A stretch of 64,000 nt of DNA from Drechslerella dactyloides (Eukaryota > Ascomycota > Orbiliomycetes > Orbiliales > Orbiliaceae). Where the stretch lies: contig JAGTWJ010000002.1 of the NCBI GenBank assembly GCA_020064725.1, forward strand, positions 2,046,001 through 2,110,000. Reading direction: 5' to 3'. The notes beneath the pieces are model-generated. The model did no database searches, was not told where the DNA came from, and saw nothing but the letters and a program-made list of their open reading frames with translations. Made by a program: the position numbers and the translations under genes. This document shows positions 1 to 12,764 of this stretch, piece after piece (positions within the stretch are counted from its first letter, which is position 1; every line of letters begins with the position of its first letter).

Positions 1-186
1 GATTTCCGGCATGTTGGATTTCCAGAGGGCGTTGTAAAAGGCGAGTTGGGCGGAGGCATTAAGCGGATTGGAGTTCGCAGTTCGTTCGGCGTGTTCCAGG
101 AAAGAGCGGACGGGTCGAAGCCAGAAAGATCGTGATTGGAGTGATGTCCTCGCGGGTAGTAGGATTCGAGATGGCGGTAAGAACGG
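1..186 (-). CDS. possible partial coding exon running off the left edge
   Basis: Read on the minus strand, one frame stays open from an AG acceptor at 187-189 to the window edge. Its codons mostly end in pyrimidines, as in the real exons of this window, and the product is rich in Ser, Pro, Asn and His. I recognise no family. The other two frames are also partly open, so this could be chance. If real, it is an internal or early exon of a minus-strand gene lying mostly outside the window. Confidence 0.28.
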
Positions 187-1580
187 CTGGTGCAGGGTCA
201 GAGGCAACGAATTCACTATCGGTCGTCCACCGGCGACCGGCCTCGGAGCCAACTGGTGATTGCATCGTATGGGGTTCCGTAGGAAGGGCCGGCCGTTACA
301 TGGTATAGTGAAATCTCGTATTTTGAGTGGATGATGCAGTGTGCTACGTATGAAGCCTGAACAGGGCGGTAGTATCTGCGCGTATGACACTTGTCAGCAG
401 CGTAAACAATGATGTTGAATCCGATGGCAATCGAACGCGCAATTCAAGCGCCATGGTAGCTGTAATAATGGACGACCCGGGACGATGGTTCGGGATTTCG
501 CGGGGCGTGCGAGAGGGGGGACGTGGACCGGGAGGTCGCGCGTACCTGCGATAACAAGGTGGGGGCGCGAACGGTAGCCATCGTGGGACGACGGCGGGGA
601 GCGGGATATCGGTGTATCCCAGCCTGGCCACTGCGAGAGTCGGACTTAAACGTTGGTTAATGCATGAATGGTAGCATCCTCTGCCTGGGGAGGGGTAAGC
701 CGGAGCGAGGGAATGGCGATGGGTGGGAAGTCGTCGGGCAACCGTGGAACATGTGCTGGCCACTCGAGTTCGTTGCCTCTGGTTGGGGCTGGAAGGGGCA
801 GGCAAAAATTTGGCCCGAAGGCGCTTAGTCCCGCGACACGCCACAGCCGGCGCCTATTTCGCCGCAACCGGCGGCTGCCTCAACGGTAATAAAAGACGAC
901 TTCTACGATAAAAAAATACGTTGAATGGATCTAGTCTCATGCAAGACCATGTGGCATTTCTAGAGAGGGGAGGAGGCGGAGAGAGTAGGTACATTGATGG
1001 TGAAGAGAAACCGAGATGATAAGCCTAGCACCAGCACCCACGAGAATAAAACCAGAAGATACAGAACTTTTCGGTTGCACCCAGAACGACCCTGACCCAG
1101 AAAAAAAAAATATGAGAAAAGAAAAGCAGAGAGACAAGGAAATAAGTATGAGCAATTTAATAAAGGAGATAACTGCATGCAGTCAGATTCATCTTGCACC
1201 TATCTGAAAAAAAAAAAACTAATAACGCGAAAGGTAGCGGACAACGAAAATTGATGATTACTTAGTATCTAAACGAGCCAACGTCGAGACAGTCAGACAT
1301 TGCAGACGCTAGGGGGCCCAGCGATACAACAATGCGACATAGACGACCCTGGCCGGAGTAAGGTTATCATTTTTTTGCTTTATTTTTATCCTTGTTGTCC
1401 GGAGTTTTCCAGTTCTTTCGGTCTTGTTTTTTTTTTGTAGCATATCGGATAGGCAAGACGAGATGGGGGAACGTCATTGAAAAAGGGGCATCGAAAAAGA
1501 GAACGAGCAAATAAGTAAAAAAATTAGAAGAAAGAAAAAAAAGCCATTCTGTGGCATCGGTTGGACACCTTTGGCAACGC
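187..1580. other. intergenic: upstream of the left-edge fragment and 3' region of pab1
   Basis: No convincing gene. The stretch at about 480-560 is purine/pyrimidine-skewed like a fungal promoter or leader. From about 1000 to 1560 the plus strand has short A- and T-runs typical of a 3' untranslated region for the minus-strand pab1 gene. Open frames here have no family resemblance and no splice-supported continuation. Confidence 0.6.
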
Positions 1581-4064
1581 CTAGGTTGAGGCCTGCTCAC
1601 CAGCAGTATCGGCTTTCGTCGTCGGTGTTTCTTCAGTCTGCGGCGCCGGGTTCGGGGTCGGCTCTGCTGAAGCTGGAGCAGCAGGGGCGTCGTCTGTAGT
1701 CTTAGATTTGACGTATTCGTCATAGACCGAGAGTGCTTCATCAACCTTACTGCGAAGCGCAGAGTCGTCCTTGATCCTGAAAGTGGTGACATGGGGGTCA
1801 GCAGCTGTCTAAAGATATAGAATCATATGAAGATTGGACACAGGGGGCTTACAAGCTCATGAGTTCACCATTATCCATTTCGAGCAGCATACCCGTAATT
1901 TTACCTGCGAGTTGTGGATTGATGGCGTGAATACGCGGGTAGAGCTCTTCGCCCAGAACTTGCTTTTGTTGCTGAGGCGGGAGGGCAGCGAGAGTTGCCA
2001 ACCGCGATGTCGAGCCGGGAGCAGCTGGTGGCTGCTCACTATGATATCTGTTGCCTTGCGGGGCGCCACCTACAGAGGGTGCGGAGCCTCGACCGATGGC
2101 TCCACGCTGCTGATGAGGCAACTGTTGATTGACACCTGCACCGGAGAGTCCTCGGCCGGGGTTCATACCCATCTGAGGGCCGCCTCGAGCAGCGGGATTC
2201 ATTGCAGCAAGCTGCACTTGAGTGAATGCTTGCGCATATCCGAATTGACCGCCTGGTCCTCCCTGACCGGCCATTCCGTAGATTTGTGCGGGCGGACCCT
2301 GCGCGCCGTTTCTACCAGGACCAGAGGGGCCGGCACCAGATGGCCAGTTTCCACCGGCTCTACCGGCGCCGGACATCATCATTCCAGCCTGCTGGGGCGG
2401 GAAAGGCAAGCGATTTGGAGGAACTCCAGGGCCACCAGGGCCCGCAAGGAAAGGAGGCTGAACACCAGGTGCACCAGGCTGGTAGTAAAGCGGGGCAGGT
2501 AGATACTTCCCACGATAAGTCTCGTTAGCATGGCTGCATCTACGAAAAGGAGGGGGCCGGGGGGGCTCGCGTGGAGGTCTTACAGGTTGTGGGGGCATGC
2601 CTGCAGCTGCAGCTGCTTGCTGCATCCTGATCTGGTTGCGTTGTTGAATCGAGGCCTCGAGCTATGTAACCACGGATTATTAGATTACGATCCGTATCGC
2701 TGGGAACGACAACCTGAGGGATCACAAACCTGGCTCTTTCGTACATCCTTGCGCTGGGCGAGGGCAACGTACAAAGGCTTGCCATTGACCATCCTTTGAT
2801 TCATCTCCGCTACCGCTTTGGAGGCTTCGTCAGGGTTGCTGAAGCAGACAAAGCCGAAGCCCTTGCTCTTTCCTAGCTTCTTATCGCCAGACTTATCTTC
2901 ACCGCCACTTCCTTTACCGTCCTCGTTTTCCTTCTTCTCGCCACCCTCGATCGAATCGCGCATGACCTTTGCGCTGGTGATGGTACCATAGGGAGAGAAC
3001 TCCTGTCTGAGCCTCTCGTCGTCGATCTCGTCGTCGAGATTCTTGACGTAGAGGTTGACGCCCTGGTACTTGCTCGCCTTCTCGATACGAGCGGCTTCGT
3101 ACTGCTTTCGAAGCTCCTCTTCACGTTCATGCTTCTTCTGTGCTCTCCCGACAAAGAGGGTTTGGCCCTTCAACTCGGTGTCGTGCAGCGCTTCGACAGC
3201 AGCTGCAGCAGCCTCGTGATTAGCGAAATTGACGAATCCGAACCCTCGGGATGCTCCGGAGTCACTGTCTCGGGCCAGGCTGGCCGAGGTGATCTGCCCA
3301 AACTTTTCAAACAAGGTGCGGAATTCCTCGTCTGAGACTTCTGCATCAATGTTTTTGACGTAGACGTTGGTAAAGTTGGCCTTCATCTCGTCAAACTTGC
3401 TCTGGCGTTCCTTCTTGGGAATATGGTGTCCGACGAAGACTTTCTTTTCGTTCAGCAACATGCCATTAACATGCTTAATTGCGTTGGTGGCGGCTTCAGC
3501 GGTTTCGTAGTGGACGAATCCATATCCCTTTGAGTTTCCGTTCTCGTCCTGGGCGACCTTGCACGAGAGGATGTTTCCAAACGCGGCGAAGGTGTCGTGC
3601 AGGGCCTTGTTGTCGATGGCGGTGTCGAGGTTCTTGATGAACACATTTCCATGACCTGTCTTTCGAAGAGCCGGATCGCGCTGTGACCACATTATTCTAC
3701 AGGGGCGGCCTTTGATCAAGGTATAGTTGAGTTCTTCGAGGGCTCGTTCGCCGTCGGCGGTGTTGTTGTAGTTGACGTAGGCGTACCCGAGGGACCTACG
3801 GGTGACGGCATCACGACAAACACGGATCGAGGCTACCTGTCCGATGGAGGAAAAGAGCTCGAAGAGCATGGCCTCGGTGACGGAGGGGTCGAGCTCGCCG
3901 ACATAAAGGGAGGCGGAATGAGGTTGGACGTTTGCACCACCAGCGGTCGGTGTCTGGACGGCATCGACGGCAGAGGCTGGGGCTGGGTCCTCTGGAGCAT
4001 TGGCAGCTCCGTTGGTGTCCAAGGCGGGAGGGGCAAGGGCTGGAGAAGAGGTCTCGGAAGGCAT
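1581..4064 (-). CDS. pab1: polyadenylate-binding protein, cytoplasmic and nuclear (PABP)
   Basis: Binds mRNA poly(A) tails, bridges to the eIF4F cap complex and controls deadenylation. The model is complement of 2730-4064, 2584-2661, 1853-2505 and 1581-1776, giving 753 residues, the usual size for filamentous ascomycetes. Four RRMs are visible, the first starting near residue 52 (SLYVGELD), with RNP1 motifs such as GYAYVNY, GYGFVHY, GFGFVNF and GFGFVCF. A Pro/Gly/Ala-rich linker follows, then a C-terminal MLLE domain at about 645-712 (core KITGMLLEMDN). The ATG at 4064 is the first in-frame ATG after the upstream stop. Introns use GTTTGT, GTAAGA and GTAAGC donors. The second intron is 78 nt, in frame and stop-free, so retention would add 26 residues. 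RRM4 carries a Lys/Glu/Gly-rich insertion between its second and third strands. It is divergent from the HECT ligase gene. Identity is certain; small doubts concern only the linker intron. Confidence 0.96.
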
Positions 4065-5419
4065 GTTGAGGATGGTAGTTTCGGTTGTGGGGAACGTTGT
4101 CCTATCCTTTAGTCCAAAACCAGCTATGTTAGCGAAGCTGTGCTCGACGAACTTTCCAAAATCAAGTCCGGAAGCCGCAGCTGGGGTCGCTGGAGATCTC
4201 GAGACCGAGGGTCTGCTGTGGAGGGCTGCTTCTATTACCTTGTGTGAGATGCTGAAACGATTATTATAGGGGTCACGGGCTTCCTGTGTTCTCTGGCAGA
4301 GAGCGGACAGCTTCGGCCAGAAGGTACAGGTGCTTTGACACTGCTCGAAGAACACTCCTGGGAGAAGCAGGAGCTGGCAAGGGTGGAGGTGGGTCCGGGA
4401 GAGCGGTGAGAGGGGCGGCAGGGAGGTTCAGACCTGCAGCCGAGGAGACGGAGGGAGATAGGGGGGGTTGGAGGTTGGAGAGGGGCGGAGAGGACGGAGA
4501 AGCGGTGCTGGAGATGGCAGACGGTAGGGGAACGGAGAGTCAGCGGTCACAGGCAGGCTGGAGCAGCTGCCGGAGGCGCCAGAGAGGTTGGTGAAGCGGA
4601 GACGGGCTGTCGGGGGAGGTGAAGACACAGTCGTCGACGACGATGATGACGACGATGATGATGGAAACGGAGAGGACGAGAGGGAGGAAGAAGGCGGGCA
4701 GAAGAGCGATGAGCAGTGATGCTGTCTGCTTTTCTGCGGGTGCCCGGCGCTGGCTGCTGGTCTTTTCTGGATTTTCAAATTTTTTTGCAGGATTTTTTTT
4801 TGCTGGAGGAACGGTTTTTTTTTTTTTTTTTTTTGTTTTTATATTGGATAGACGGGAATGATAGCGGTCGAGGAGGTTGCTGGAGTCTGAAGGGGCAGCA
4901 GGTCACAAGCCGGGCGAATTTTTTATTTTCTGCCCGGTCGTCCGCCGCCGTTTTGTGGGCGAGCGCCGGTTGCCCGATCGGGCAATTCCCAGCGCTTGGC
5001 TAGCACCGATCGGGAAATTGGCCGTTTTCTGCGCTCCTCGCCGCCAAGGAGCGCTGCTGAGTCAGCACGCCCGGGGCTATCGCGGATCCTGCTTAGGTAA
5101 GAGCTGTCGCCATGGCCCAAGCTCCGGAGGGTAGCGTCCCTGAGACTACGCCATAGCTCGAGATCGTGTGTCCGAGAAGGGATGGATCCTGGATCGCCTC
5201 TCTACTACTAGCTCTGGCTGCTTGTGTAAGCTGTTTTTGGCTGGGGCTCAGCGGCGGTTCCTTGCCTGCCATCTGTCATGCTTCTAGAAGCCACTCCGAC
5301 AGCGCCGTTTCTCCAACCGCACCACCGCTGTGCGTCACTCCCTCCGCAACCTCACAACCTCATCCCCAACCTCGACGTCGCGTTTGCCGCTCGCAGCGAG
5401 ATACCAGCAGCATTGCAAG
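4065..5419. other. divergent promoter and leaders between pab1 and hul5
   Basis: A 1.36 kb interval with no independent gene. The pab1 side is purine-rich on the plus strand, that is pyrimidine-rich in the sense of pab1 transcription, as is common just upstream of fungal start sites. It holds the long T-run listed separately. The hul5 side has a C/T-rich leader ending at the ATG. Confidence 0.65.
4815..4834 (-). promoter_or_regulatory. 20-nt A-tract in the upstream region of pab1
   Basis: Twenty consecutive T on the plus strand (A in the pab1 sense), followed after one G by five more; another eight-T run lies just before, at about 4793-4800. It lies about 750 nt upstream of the pab1 start codon. 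If transcribed, it would be a PABP-binding tract in the gene's own leader. If not, it is a nucleosome-excluding poly(dA:dT) element. PABP autoregulation through A-rich leaders is known in other eukaryotes; its presence here is inferred. Confidence 0.45.
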
Positions 5420-8400
5420 ATGCTCAACTTCACCGGAAACACGCGACGACAGCGTCAAGTCAATCTCTCCGGCAAGAAGCCCAAGGCGAAGCCGGCGCCT
5501 TCTTCTTCCCAGGGTTCCCCGGCTGCCGTCGCCGCCGCTAGGGAGTCTCGGGCCCTGAGAGAGTCGGAGCGCCAGAGGAACGACGCCGCCGTCAGGATCC
5601 AGTCTGTCTTCAGAGGACATGTCTCGAGAACCACGCTACGCTCGGACTGTCGCGTCGCCTGGGACCAGTCCGTCAATTACCGCGAAGCTCTAGCTCTACC
5701 GCGGGGTGAACGGCCCCCGCTTAGCACCGAAGCCATTGCCCTCCTTCTGCTCTTCTACGATACCGCCGACGCCGGCGACCTCGACAGGCTCTTCTTTACG
5801 ATATCAGCTCTCCGTCCCGACCATGCCGGATGTCCCATCATTGACACAGCCCTTCAGTCTGGGGGCCGATCCTTGTTCCTCCTCAAGCGACTGTTCGAAA
5901 AGGTTGTGGCAACGCTTTCGCGACTTTCACCAAATCTTGGCGATCCGAGAGTGCAGGCGCACACGCTGCTATATCTTTCATTCTTATCTCGCGTGGCGGT
6001 CAACTTGCCCGAGACAGCTAACGCTCCCTACTTCACGGCTTTGAGGCGTATCGTACAGCACGATTTCCTACGTTATGGCATCCGTTCCAACGGCATATCA
6101 TCCGCCGGGCCAATTGATGTCACGGTCCCTCTTGCCCTCCTCGGAGCCATCATCCTTCCTCTCCAGTCCACAAAATCGAAAATCGCGTCGCCGATATATC
6201 TACAATTCGTCCGAAATTTCTTAGCAGCTCCATCTCTCGACACCAAACTATTTTCCAGTATTTCACTCGGCGTGTTTCAAAGGCTACTCGACATCAGCGA
6301 GCTAATGCTAGCGGCCTCGAAATTGCATTTCAATCGCGAGGAACAAGATGGAGGTCCATGGCTGCTGTCTTATATCATATCACTCGGACTTCACTCGGAC
6401 TCGGCCCCTTCCGACACGGACCGAGCTCTGGAGCATCCAATCCTCTCGAACCCACTCTACCGCCACGTTCACGTCGGCAAGCCCGATTCGGCACCCGCTT
6501 TCGGACCCTTTATCGCGGCTGTCAGCCACATCTTGAGCGTCTACGGCGCGGATGCCACGCGCTGGACGAACAATACCTCAAAGCTTCCCTCGTCCCAGCC
6601 TACCAAACAAATAAGCATGAAGGCCAAGGCAGACGTACCAGATGCATTCCCCGTCTTTATTCAAGAACAACTCGACCAACTCTTGGGAACAAAATTTGTT
6701 CAGCATCTCGCGGATCTGGCTCGGGTTGATCAAAAGACTATAGCAAAATCGCAGGAGCTACGGTCTACCCGCAACGCGACTCAGAGTCTCAGCCTGCATC
6801 TGTTGACTTCATTCAAGTTTCTGCGGCAGAAGTTCCACAACCGACTATTTCTCGCGCGGTCGTCCGACGGCGTGTCCTTGCTACCAGCTCTATTTTCACA
6901 AATTCAACAAACCCAGACTTTCCAGAGCGGTCTTACCGGAACCAAGGACATCCTGAACGGGCTAAAAGTTGGCAGGCAGAATGGCGATGGCTACTCTGCA
7001 GATACATCTGTTGTACAAGAATGGAGTACGATCTTTCTATTCCTGGACGTATATTCGTTCGCCAACGTCGTCATGGACGACAAGGAGTTTTTCAGCTTTG
7101 AGGACAAAGCTCTGAACCCTAAGCAGCTGCAGCTCTTGGTCACTTTCCTGAAGAATCTGGCATTTGTAACCTATTTCGAGGTGTCTGAAATCGAGGCTCA
7201 AGTCGTTCAGGAAGGATCGCGCTTCGTAGCAACCAACACTACCGATCACATCCGTACCGAGACTCGGTCCAACGTCGCGGGTGTCAATGGCATCACACTT
7301 CCCTGGATCCGTAGTCTAACCGTTAGAATACTACGTTCTCTACACAGACGAGATTCTCGACACTCGTTTCTTCCGACAGATTTCTGGCTGATGAGAGAGG
7401 TTGAAGTCGGAGCAAGCACCACTCTCATTGCTGAAGAAGAGGCCCGTCAACATAGCTTGGAGGAGATGAACGACGAGGATGATTCCGAATCCGACGAAGA
7501 CCCTGATTTCCAACCAGCTCCTGCGGGCCAACGTGGGGTCTCTACCAAAAAACAAGAGAAAGCTATACGGCACAACTACCTCGCGGCTATCACCCCACGC
7601 TTGGAGGTCCTGCAGAACCTCCCCTTCTTCATACCGTTCAGAACTAGAGTATCGATATTTCGAGATTTCGTTAGGCACGACCAGACCCGCCGCGGGACCT
7701 CCGACGCTGAGCTGTGGAGGTTGAACCACCACCATCAAAACCCGTTCCTCAACCACCACGGTGGCCGGTCGAAACACCATGGTGTTATCCGACGTGATCG
7801 CGTGTTTGACGATGCATACAACGAGTTCTTCGCTCTCGGTGATGGCTTCAAAGAACCCATACAAATTACATTTGTCGACTCCTTCGGTGCTGAAGAAGCA
7901 GGCATTGATGGCGGCGGTATTCTAAAGGAATTTCTCTCTTCCGTCGTCAAGGAGTCGTTCCGGACGGACCCAACAAACGGGATTCCTTACTTTGCCGAAA
8001 CCGAAACGCACCTCCTCTACCCCAATCCAATGCTAGTCGATGAGGTATCCTTGAGTTTACAACAGCAGCAGGACATCCTCGATTATCCCACGCAGGCGGA
8101 GATATCGCAAGAGATTGGGGAGCTTCTTAAACAGTTCGAATTTCTCGGGCGAATTATCGGAAAGTGCATGTACGAAGGGATCTTGGTAGATGTTGGGTTC
8201 GCGGATTTCTTCCTTCTCAAATGGAGCAAGGTGCTCCTAGGTAATGACGATGTCGGTCTTGGCGTCGACGATCTCAAAAGCTTCGACTACAGCCTTTGGA
8301 AGGGTCTCGTAAGTTTATATTTCCCCCGGCAATAACTCCTAGCAATGACAGTGGCGCTAACGATAATCCATTCACACAGCAAGCATTGAAACACTATGAC

Positions 8401-9069
8401 GACCAGACACTTAAAGATCTTGATCTCACATTCACCGTAGAGAACGTTCTCAAGATCAAAAATCTGGTGCCAAATGGCCCTACTCAAAAGGTCCAAGTCA
8501 TTGAGTTGAAGCCCAACGGCTCACGAATCCCAGTCACGACAGCGAACCGGCTGGAATACATCCACCTCCTTTCACGATACAAGCTGGTCACGCAGGGCAA
8601 GGCTCAGACAAACGCCTTCCTCAGGGGCCTTTCCTCGATAATTGCACCACGATGGCTGTCCATGTTCAATCAATCGGAGCTGCAGACGCTGGTGGGAGGA
8701 AACGAGTCACCACTGGACATTGAGGATCTGCGCCGGAACACGATCTACGGCGGCGTCTACGTCATCGGAGACGACGAGAGAGAGCACCCGACGATCGAGA
8801 TGTTTTGGCGAGTGATGAGGAAGTTTTCGGAGAAGGATAAACGGGCAGTTCTCAAATTCGTGACGAGCGTGAGCAGGGCACCGCTGCTCGGCTTTGGATC
8901 TCTGAACCCCAGATTTAGCATTCGCGACGCCGGTGGCGATGCCACCCGACTGCCCAGCACGAGTACCTGTGTGAACTTGCTGAAACTGCCCCGTTACGAG
9001 TCCGAACGCATCATGGAAGAGAAGCTGTTGTATGCAGCTAACGCCGGGGCCGGATTCGACCTCAGCTAA
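5420..9069 (+). CDS. hul5: HECT-type E3 ubiquitin ligase, Hul5/UBE3C family
   Basis: Ubiquitin-protein ligase that, in this family, associates with the proteasome and extends ubiquitin chains on stalled or misfolded substrates. Exons 5420-8308 and 8380-9069 give 1192 residues, close to human UBE3C and yeast Hul5. The N terminus begins MLNFTG and carries an IQ-like motif near residues 55-72 (AAVRIQSVFRGH), both hallmarks of UBE3C. The HECT domain occupies about 800-1192, with GIDGGGILKEF and the catalytic cysteine at about residue 1160 in STSTCVNLLKLP, 32 residues from the C terminus as expected. The single 71-nt intron (GTAAGT...ACACAG, branch GCTAACG) falls inside the HECT domain. No in-frame ATG lies between the upstream stop and 5420. 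A glutamate/aspartate-rich patch near residue 690 is probably a disordered loop. Confidence 0.95.
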
Positions 9070-10182
9070 ATACTGCTCCCCTGTTATCATCATTTTTCTC
9101 CATTTCCCTTTATTTCTTATTTTTTTAACAAAAACTTCTTCAATCATCGTTGGAAACCGGCGTGGGACAGAAAGGAAAAACGGACAGGGAGTTGGATTGA
9201 AACATCGCAATGATGATGATAAAATGTTTACATGGGACGGACGACATTATTCTTTCTCCTTGTTCCTTCCACTTTTGTTTCGAGTGAAGAATGGGTGGAT
9301 TGAATGGAGATGGGCGGACCTATGAGACGTACAGACATACGTACATCAAGTACACGTGTGTATGTACACCACCGCCCATCCATCCATCCACCATCCACTT
9401 CATCTGTACATACTTGCTTATGCATACCGTTATGTCTCATATGTATGCGGGAGGGGTTGTCTTAGCGGGCTGGGTGACCTGGGAGTGGATGGGAGGGAAG
9501 ACAAGGCGAGGTTGGATTTGAATTATTCGAACTGTCAGGATAGGATGGATGCAGGGAGCGGGGCGCACATCATAAATCTGTGTGATATTATATACTACGA
9601 CTGTTATTACTCTAGTTATAGACGTCGACTTTTCTAGCTTGCTCGTTACGTCTGTCACTTTTTCTTGTTCTTCAATTATTTTTCCACTAACATGGCCTTT
9701 TCGTCCCTCCTCGAGGCTCCGGATCCCGCCCCTCTGGCACCTACGCACACGCCCCTCGCTCAGAGGCCGCGCACATGGACACACTTTCCTGCTAGTGTGC
9801 CGGTTGCACGGGGCGCCGGGAAAAAGAAAGAAAGAAAACTCGCTGGAGATATTGTTACTACTACTACTGCTGCTCTGTATACTACTTATATGCTACTTGG
9901 GCACATACGTTTTGCTTACCTGCTTACTTAGCGAGCGGTTTAGATACTTTAGACATCCCGGATGGAAGGTCTTGCGACTGCCCCATCATCCTCCCTCCCC
10001 ATCACTCCTCCCAGCGACGGGTAATAAGCAGCACAGGCAGCAGAAGACGTCCCCGGCAGCCTGGCGATATCATACGCCATCCGCATGATCTGCAGGTGTT
10101 GGCATTGCATAGAACCGCTTCAATTGAGCCCGTGCCGGCGTCGAGAAGTCTGTATGTATGCGCTGGCCAGCAGCCAGCCGGC

Positions 10183-10220
10183 CTCGCTCGCTCGCTCGCT
10201 TGCCAACCTGCCTGCCTGCC
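10183..10220. repeat. tetranucleotide repeats (CGCT)n followed by (CTGC)n
   Basis: About four and a half CGCT units at 10183-10200, followed after a short break by three CTGC units at about 10208-10220. Simple microsatellite tract; no coding meaning. Confidence 0.8.
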
Positions 10221-10321
10221 CTGCACGGGAAAACCCAAATGTTCGAAGCGGCGGTAAGTGATATAGAGTAATAATCTGAGCTCGGCAGGCGGGCAGATAG
10301 ACAGACGGACGGGCAGACAAA

Positions 10322-10412
10322 TCGTCATCGTCATCGACGTCGACGTCGTCTGTTGTCATTGACGTCGCTGTCGCTGTCGTCGTCTTGCGCAATGCCGTCG
10401 ACGTCCTCGCAG
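10322..10412. promoter_or_regulatory. cluster of GACGTC hexamers
   Basis: Four copies of the palindrome GACGTC, plus several CATCGT and GTCGCT repeats, lie within about 90 nt. GACGTC is the core of bZIP/CRE-type sites. The cluster may be a CRE-like regulatory block or simply a degenerate GAC/GTC microsatellite. It is about 2.6 kb from the next start codon. Confidence 0.3.
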
Positions 10413-10521
10413 GGTCGCTCGGCCTCCACTTTCCACCTCCACATCTTCCTCTTCATCCTATCTCGAATGCAGCTCCAGCAGCAATGCAAATAACATCACA
10501 GCCCAAAGCAAAGCACAGCAG

Positions 10522-10543
10522 CATGGCATGGCATGGCATGGCC
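10522..10543. repeat. (CATGG)n pentanucleotide repeat
   Basis: Four perfect pentamer units in a row, a short tandem repeat within the long intergenic interval. Confidence 0.8.
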
Positions 10544-11912
10544 AGGGACACACCAGCAACGTGCGTCTGGGAGGGTGGAGTGGGTCCGGTGTATGTTTTG
10601 CATTGCTGGCGAGCAGAGAGCCATGCATTTATATGCATCAGCCGTTCGGCATCGTGCATGACTGACTGATTCGTCCCTCCCACACCCCCCTCCTTCGTCT
10701 CTTCTGCTCCAGGTCTGGTCTGGTAAACGTTCCAGGTGGTCCCTCTCCCGGGACGAGCGTTCGCATCACGACGGTACTAAGTAATCAGCCTTGGTGTGTA
10801 GTTGGCGTCCCCCTCCGGTTTCTGCATCAGGTTGGCTGATCTGGCTGTCTTTTACCCAGGCCAGCAGCCGTTTCACTTGCATTTGTCCATGCAATCCGAG
10901 CAACAGGCCGGCCGGCGGCGCCACCGAGAGGTGGGAAAAAAACAACGGTGAGCGACCCCATCCGGCAGAACGCAACTTGCACAGGCTCATCATCGACGCC
11001 CAATCAGAGCGTGCTTTTCATCTCGCTGATAGAACCGGCTTAGGTTTATTTTCTGCTCTGGCTCCACCTCGAATCGACGCCGTCTACGTGTCTCGAGAAA
11101 ACTTGGGACCGTGGGCCCGACTAGCTGGTACCTTCAATTGATTGTACAGTACATGTACAGTACGTCCAGAGGCACGAAAACACACTTGGGGTTGCCACGA
11201 CCTTGCGGGGCATTCGCAGATGCGAGTGCACGAGTGTGATCCCAACCCAAATCTGCTCTGCCGCTCAGGACGTGCGGTAGCACCTCTCCGTGTGTTTTCC
11301 GGAGGGCAATTGGCAGTCGGCCGGCGAGCCTGCCTGCTCCTACAATAGCCGGCGGCGGTAGCGTGTCCTGTTCAATGACGTGCCATCGAGGACCAGTGAT
11401 TTGGAAGGGCGGGGAAGAGGGTAAAAAAACTCAAGACCTGCCAAGCTGAATGGCGGATTGGGTGATGCACGGGATGCTTCATTGTTCTAGAAACAGCCTT
11501 TGTGCTGGCAGTTTTTTGGTGGAGGGTGGCTTGAGCCCACTAACCAGAGACCGAAGAAGCTAGCAGCTCGCAGCTAGCTAGCTAAGCTACTGTACATACT
11601 AACTAGCCTGTCACTAGCAGCTCTCCAGCTAAGCTATGATCAACTCCGACAGGACCTTGGCTACAGCCCTTTTTTTTGCCGGTCGAGGGTAGTAACGCGA
11701 ACAAGTCAAGTACCTATTCGAGCAACTACTCAACCAAACGGCCAAGTACTTGCTTGCAGACCCTGGCATTGCAAAATGCAGATGGAGGGGCTGTTCGCAT
11801 TCATTGGATGCAGCCGGTCCCGGTGCATGCTTGCACGAACAACAAAGCTGTAGATGCTGGTCTGGTCTGGGAGCTAGCACTGCTGGCGGGCTGGCATGCC
11901 GACTGGGCCTGG

Positions 11913-11932
11913 CACCACCACCACCACCACCA
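11913..11932. repeat. (CAC)n trinucleotide repeat tract
   Basis: A run of CAC units, followed by degenerate CCA/ACT units to about 11985. It creates spurious His- or Gly/Ser/Val-rich open frames on the two strands. Confidence 0.8.
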
Positions 11933-12764
11933 TTATGATTACCACCACTACTGCTACTATTACCACCACCACCTGCACCACCACGGGTTTCCTTCGTCGG
12001 ATCTTCTGCGAGTAGCCGAGAGTACTTGGGACCTCGAGCTCGCTGGTCGACTGGCACCGGCTGCTTGGAAAAAAGTCACACACAAGTACCAGCAGCCTTG
12101 CAAAGTCCGAACGCTCGCAAAGAAGCAATAACCCACACCGTCTTTCCCATTCCAGTCCGGGACGTCGGGGCATGCATATCATCGCGCGCAAGGCCAACTC
12201 AGACGGCCCCTCGGGACGCACTCTGTTGTTTGTGTGTATGTATGTCGTCTGTACAAAGTTTGGAGAAATATCCTCCCACATTATGTATGCCCGGCCGCCG
12301 CGCAGAAATGGCTGCTGTCCACGTATCCAAACCCCCCCAACTCAATCGGTTCGAGAGCTCGGCCTCTGATGGAAATTTCATTCCAGATAGATATCCATGA
12401 TGGCTGCGGGCGTCATGCAGCTCGCTCGTTCGTGTAATACTGTTCAGGTACATTCTCACTGGACCTTGGGGTAAGAAAAAAAGGAACCATGGCCATCCAG
12501 AAAGATTTCTTCTTCTTCTGCTTCCTTCTTCCTGTGCCTTCCTTCTGTTTTAAATGTTAAAAGCCGCCCGCTGGCCGCCTGTCTGCAGCAAAACAATATA
12601 CGGTGACTTTCTTTCTTTGCTATATTTTTTTGTTCAATTCAATTTGCGGATTCCCGTTGATACCAGCACTTTATACATACATCCATACATCGTACATACA
12701 TACAGACGTCCGCTCGAGTGTGCTGGATATACCTGCATCAGAGTCCCGCTGCCGTTCGTTTCTG

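Noticed and set aside
344..844. 166-codon minus-strand frame
   Set aside because: Arg/Pro/Ser composition of a pyrimidine-rich leader; no motif.
4062..4355. Possible 97-residue N-terminal extension of PABP
   Set aside because: The frame is open but contains no ATG before 4064, and the family starts at a matching position.
11676..12131. 151-codon frame with a His/Tyr-rich run
   Set aside because: Produced by the CAC repeat tract; the antisense frame is equally long and equally meaningless.
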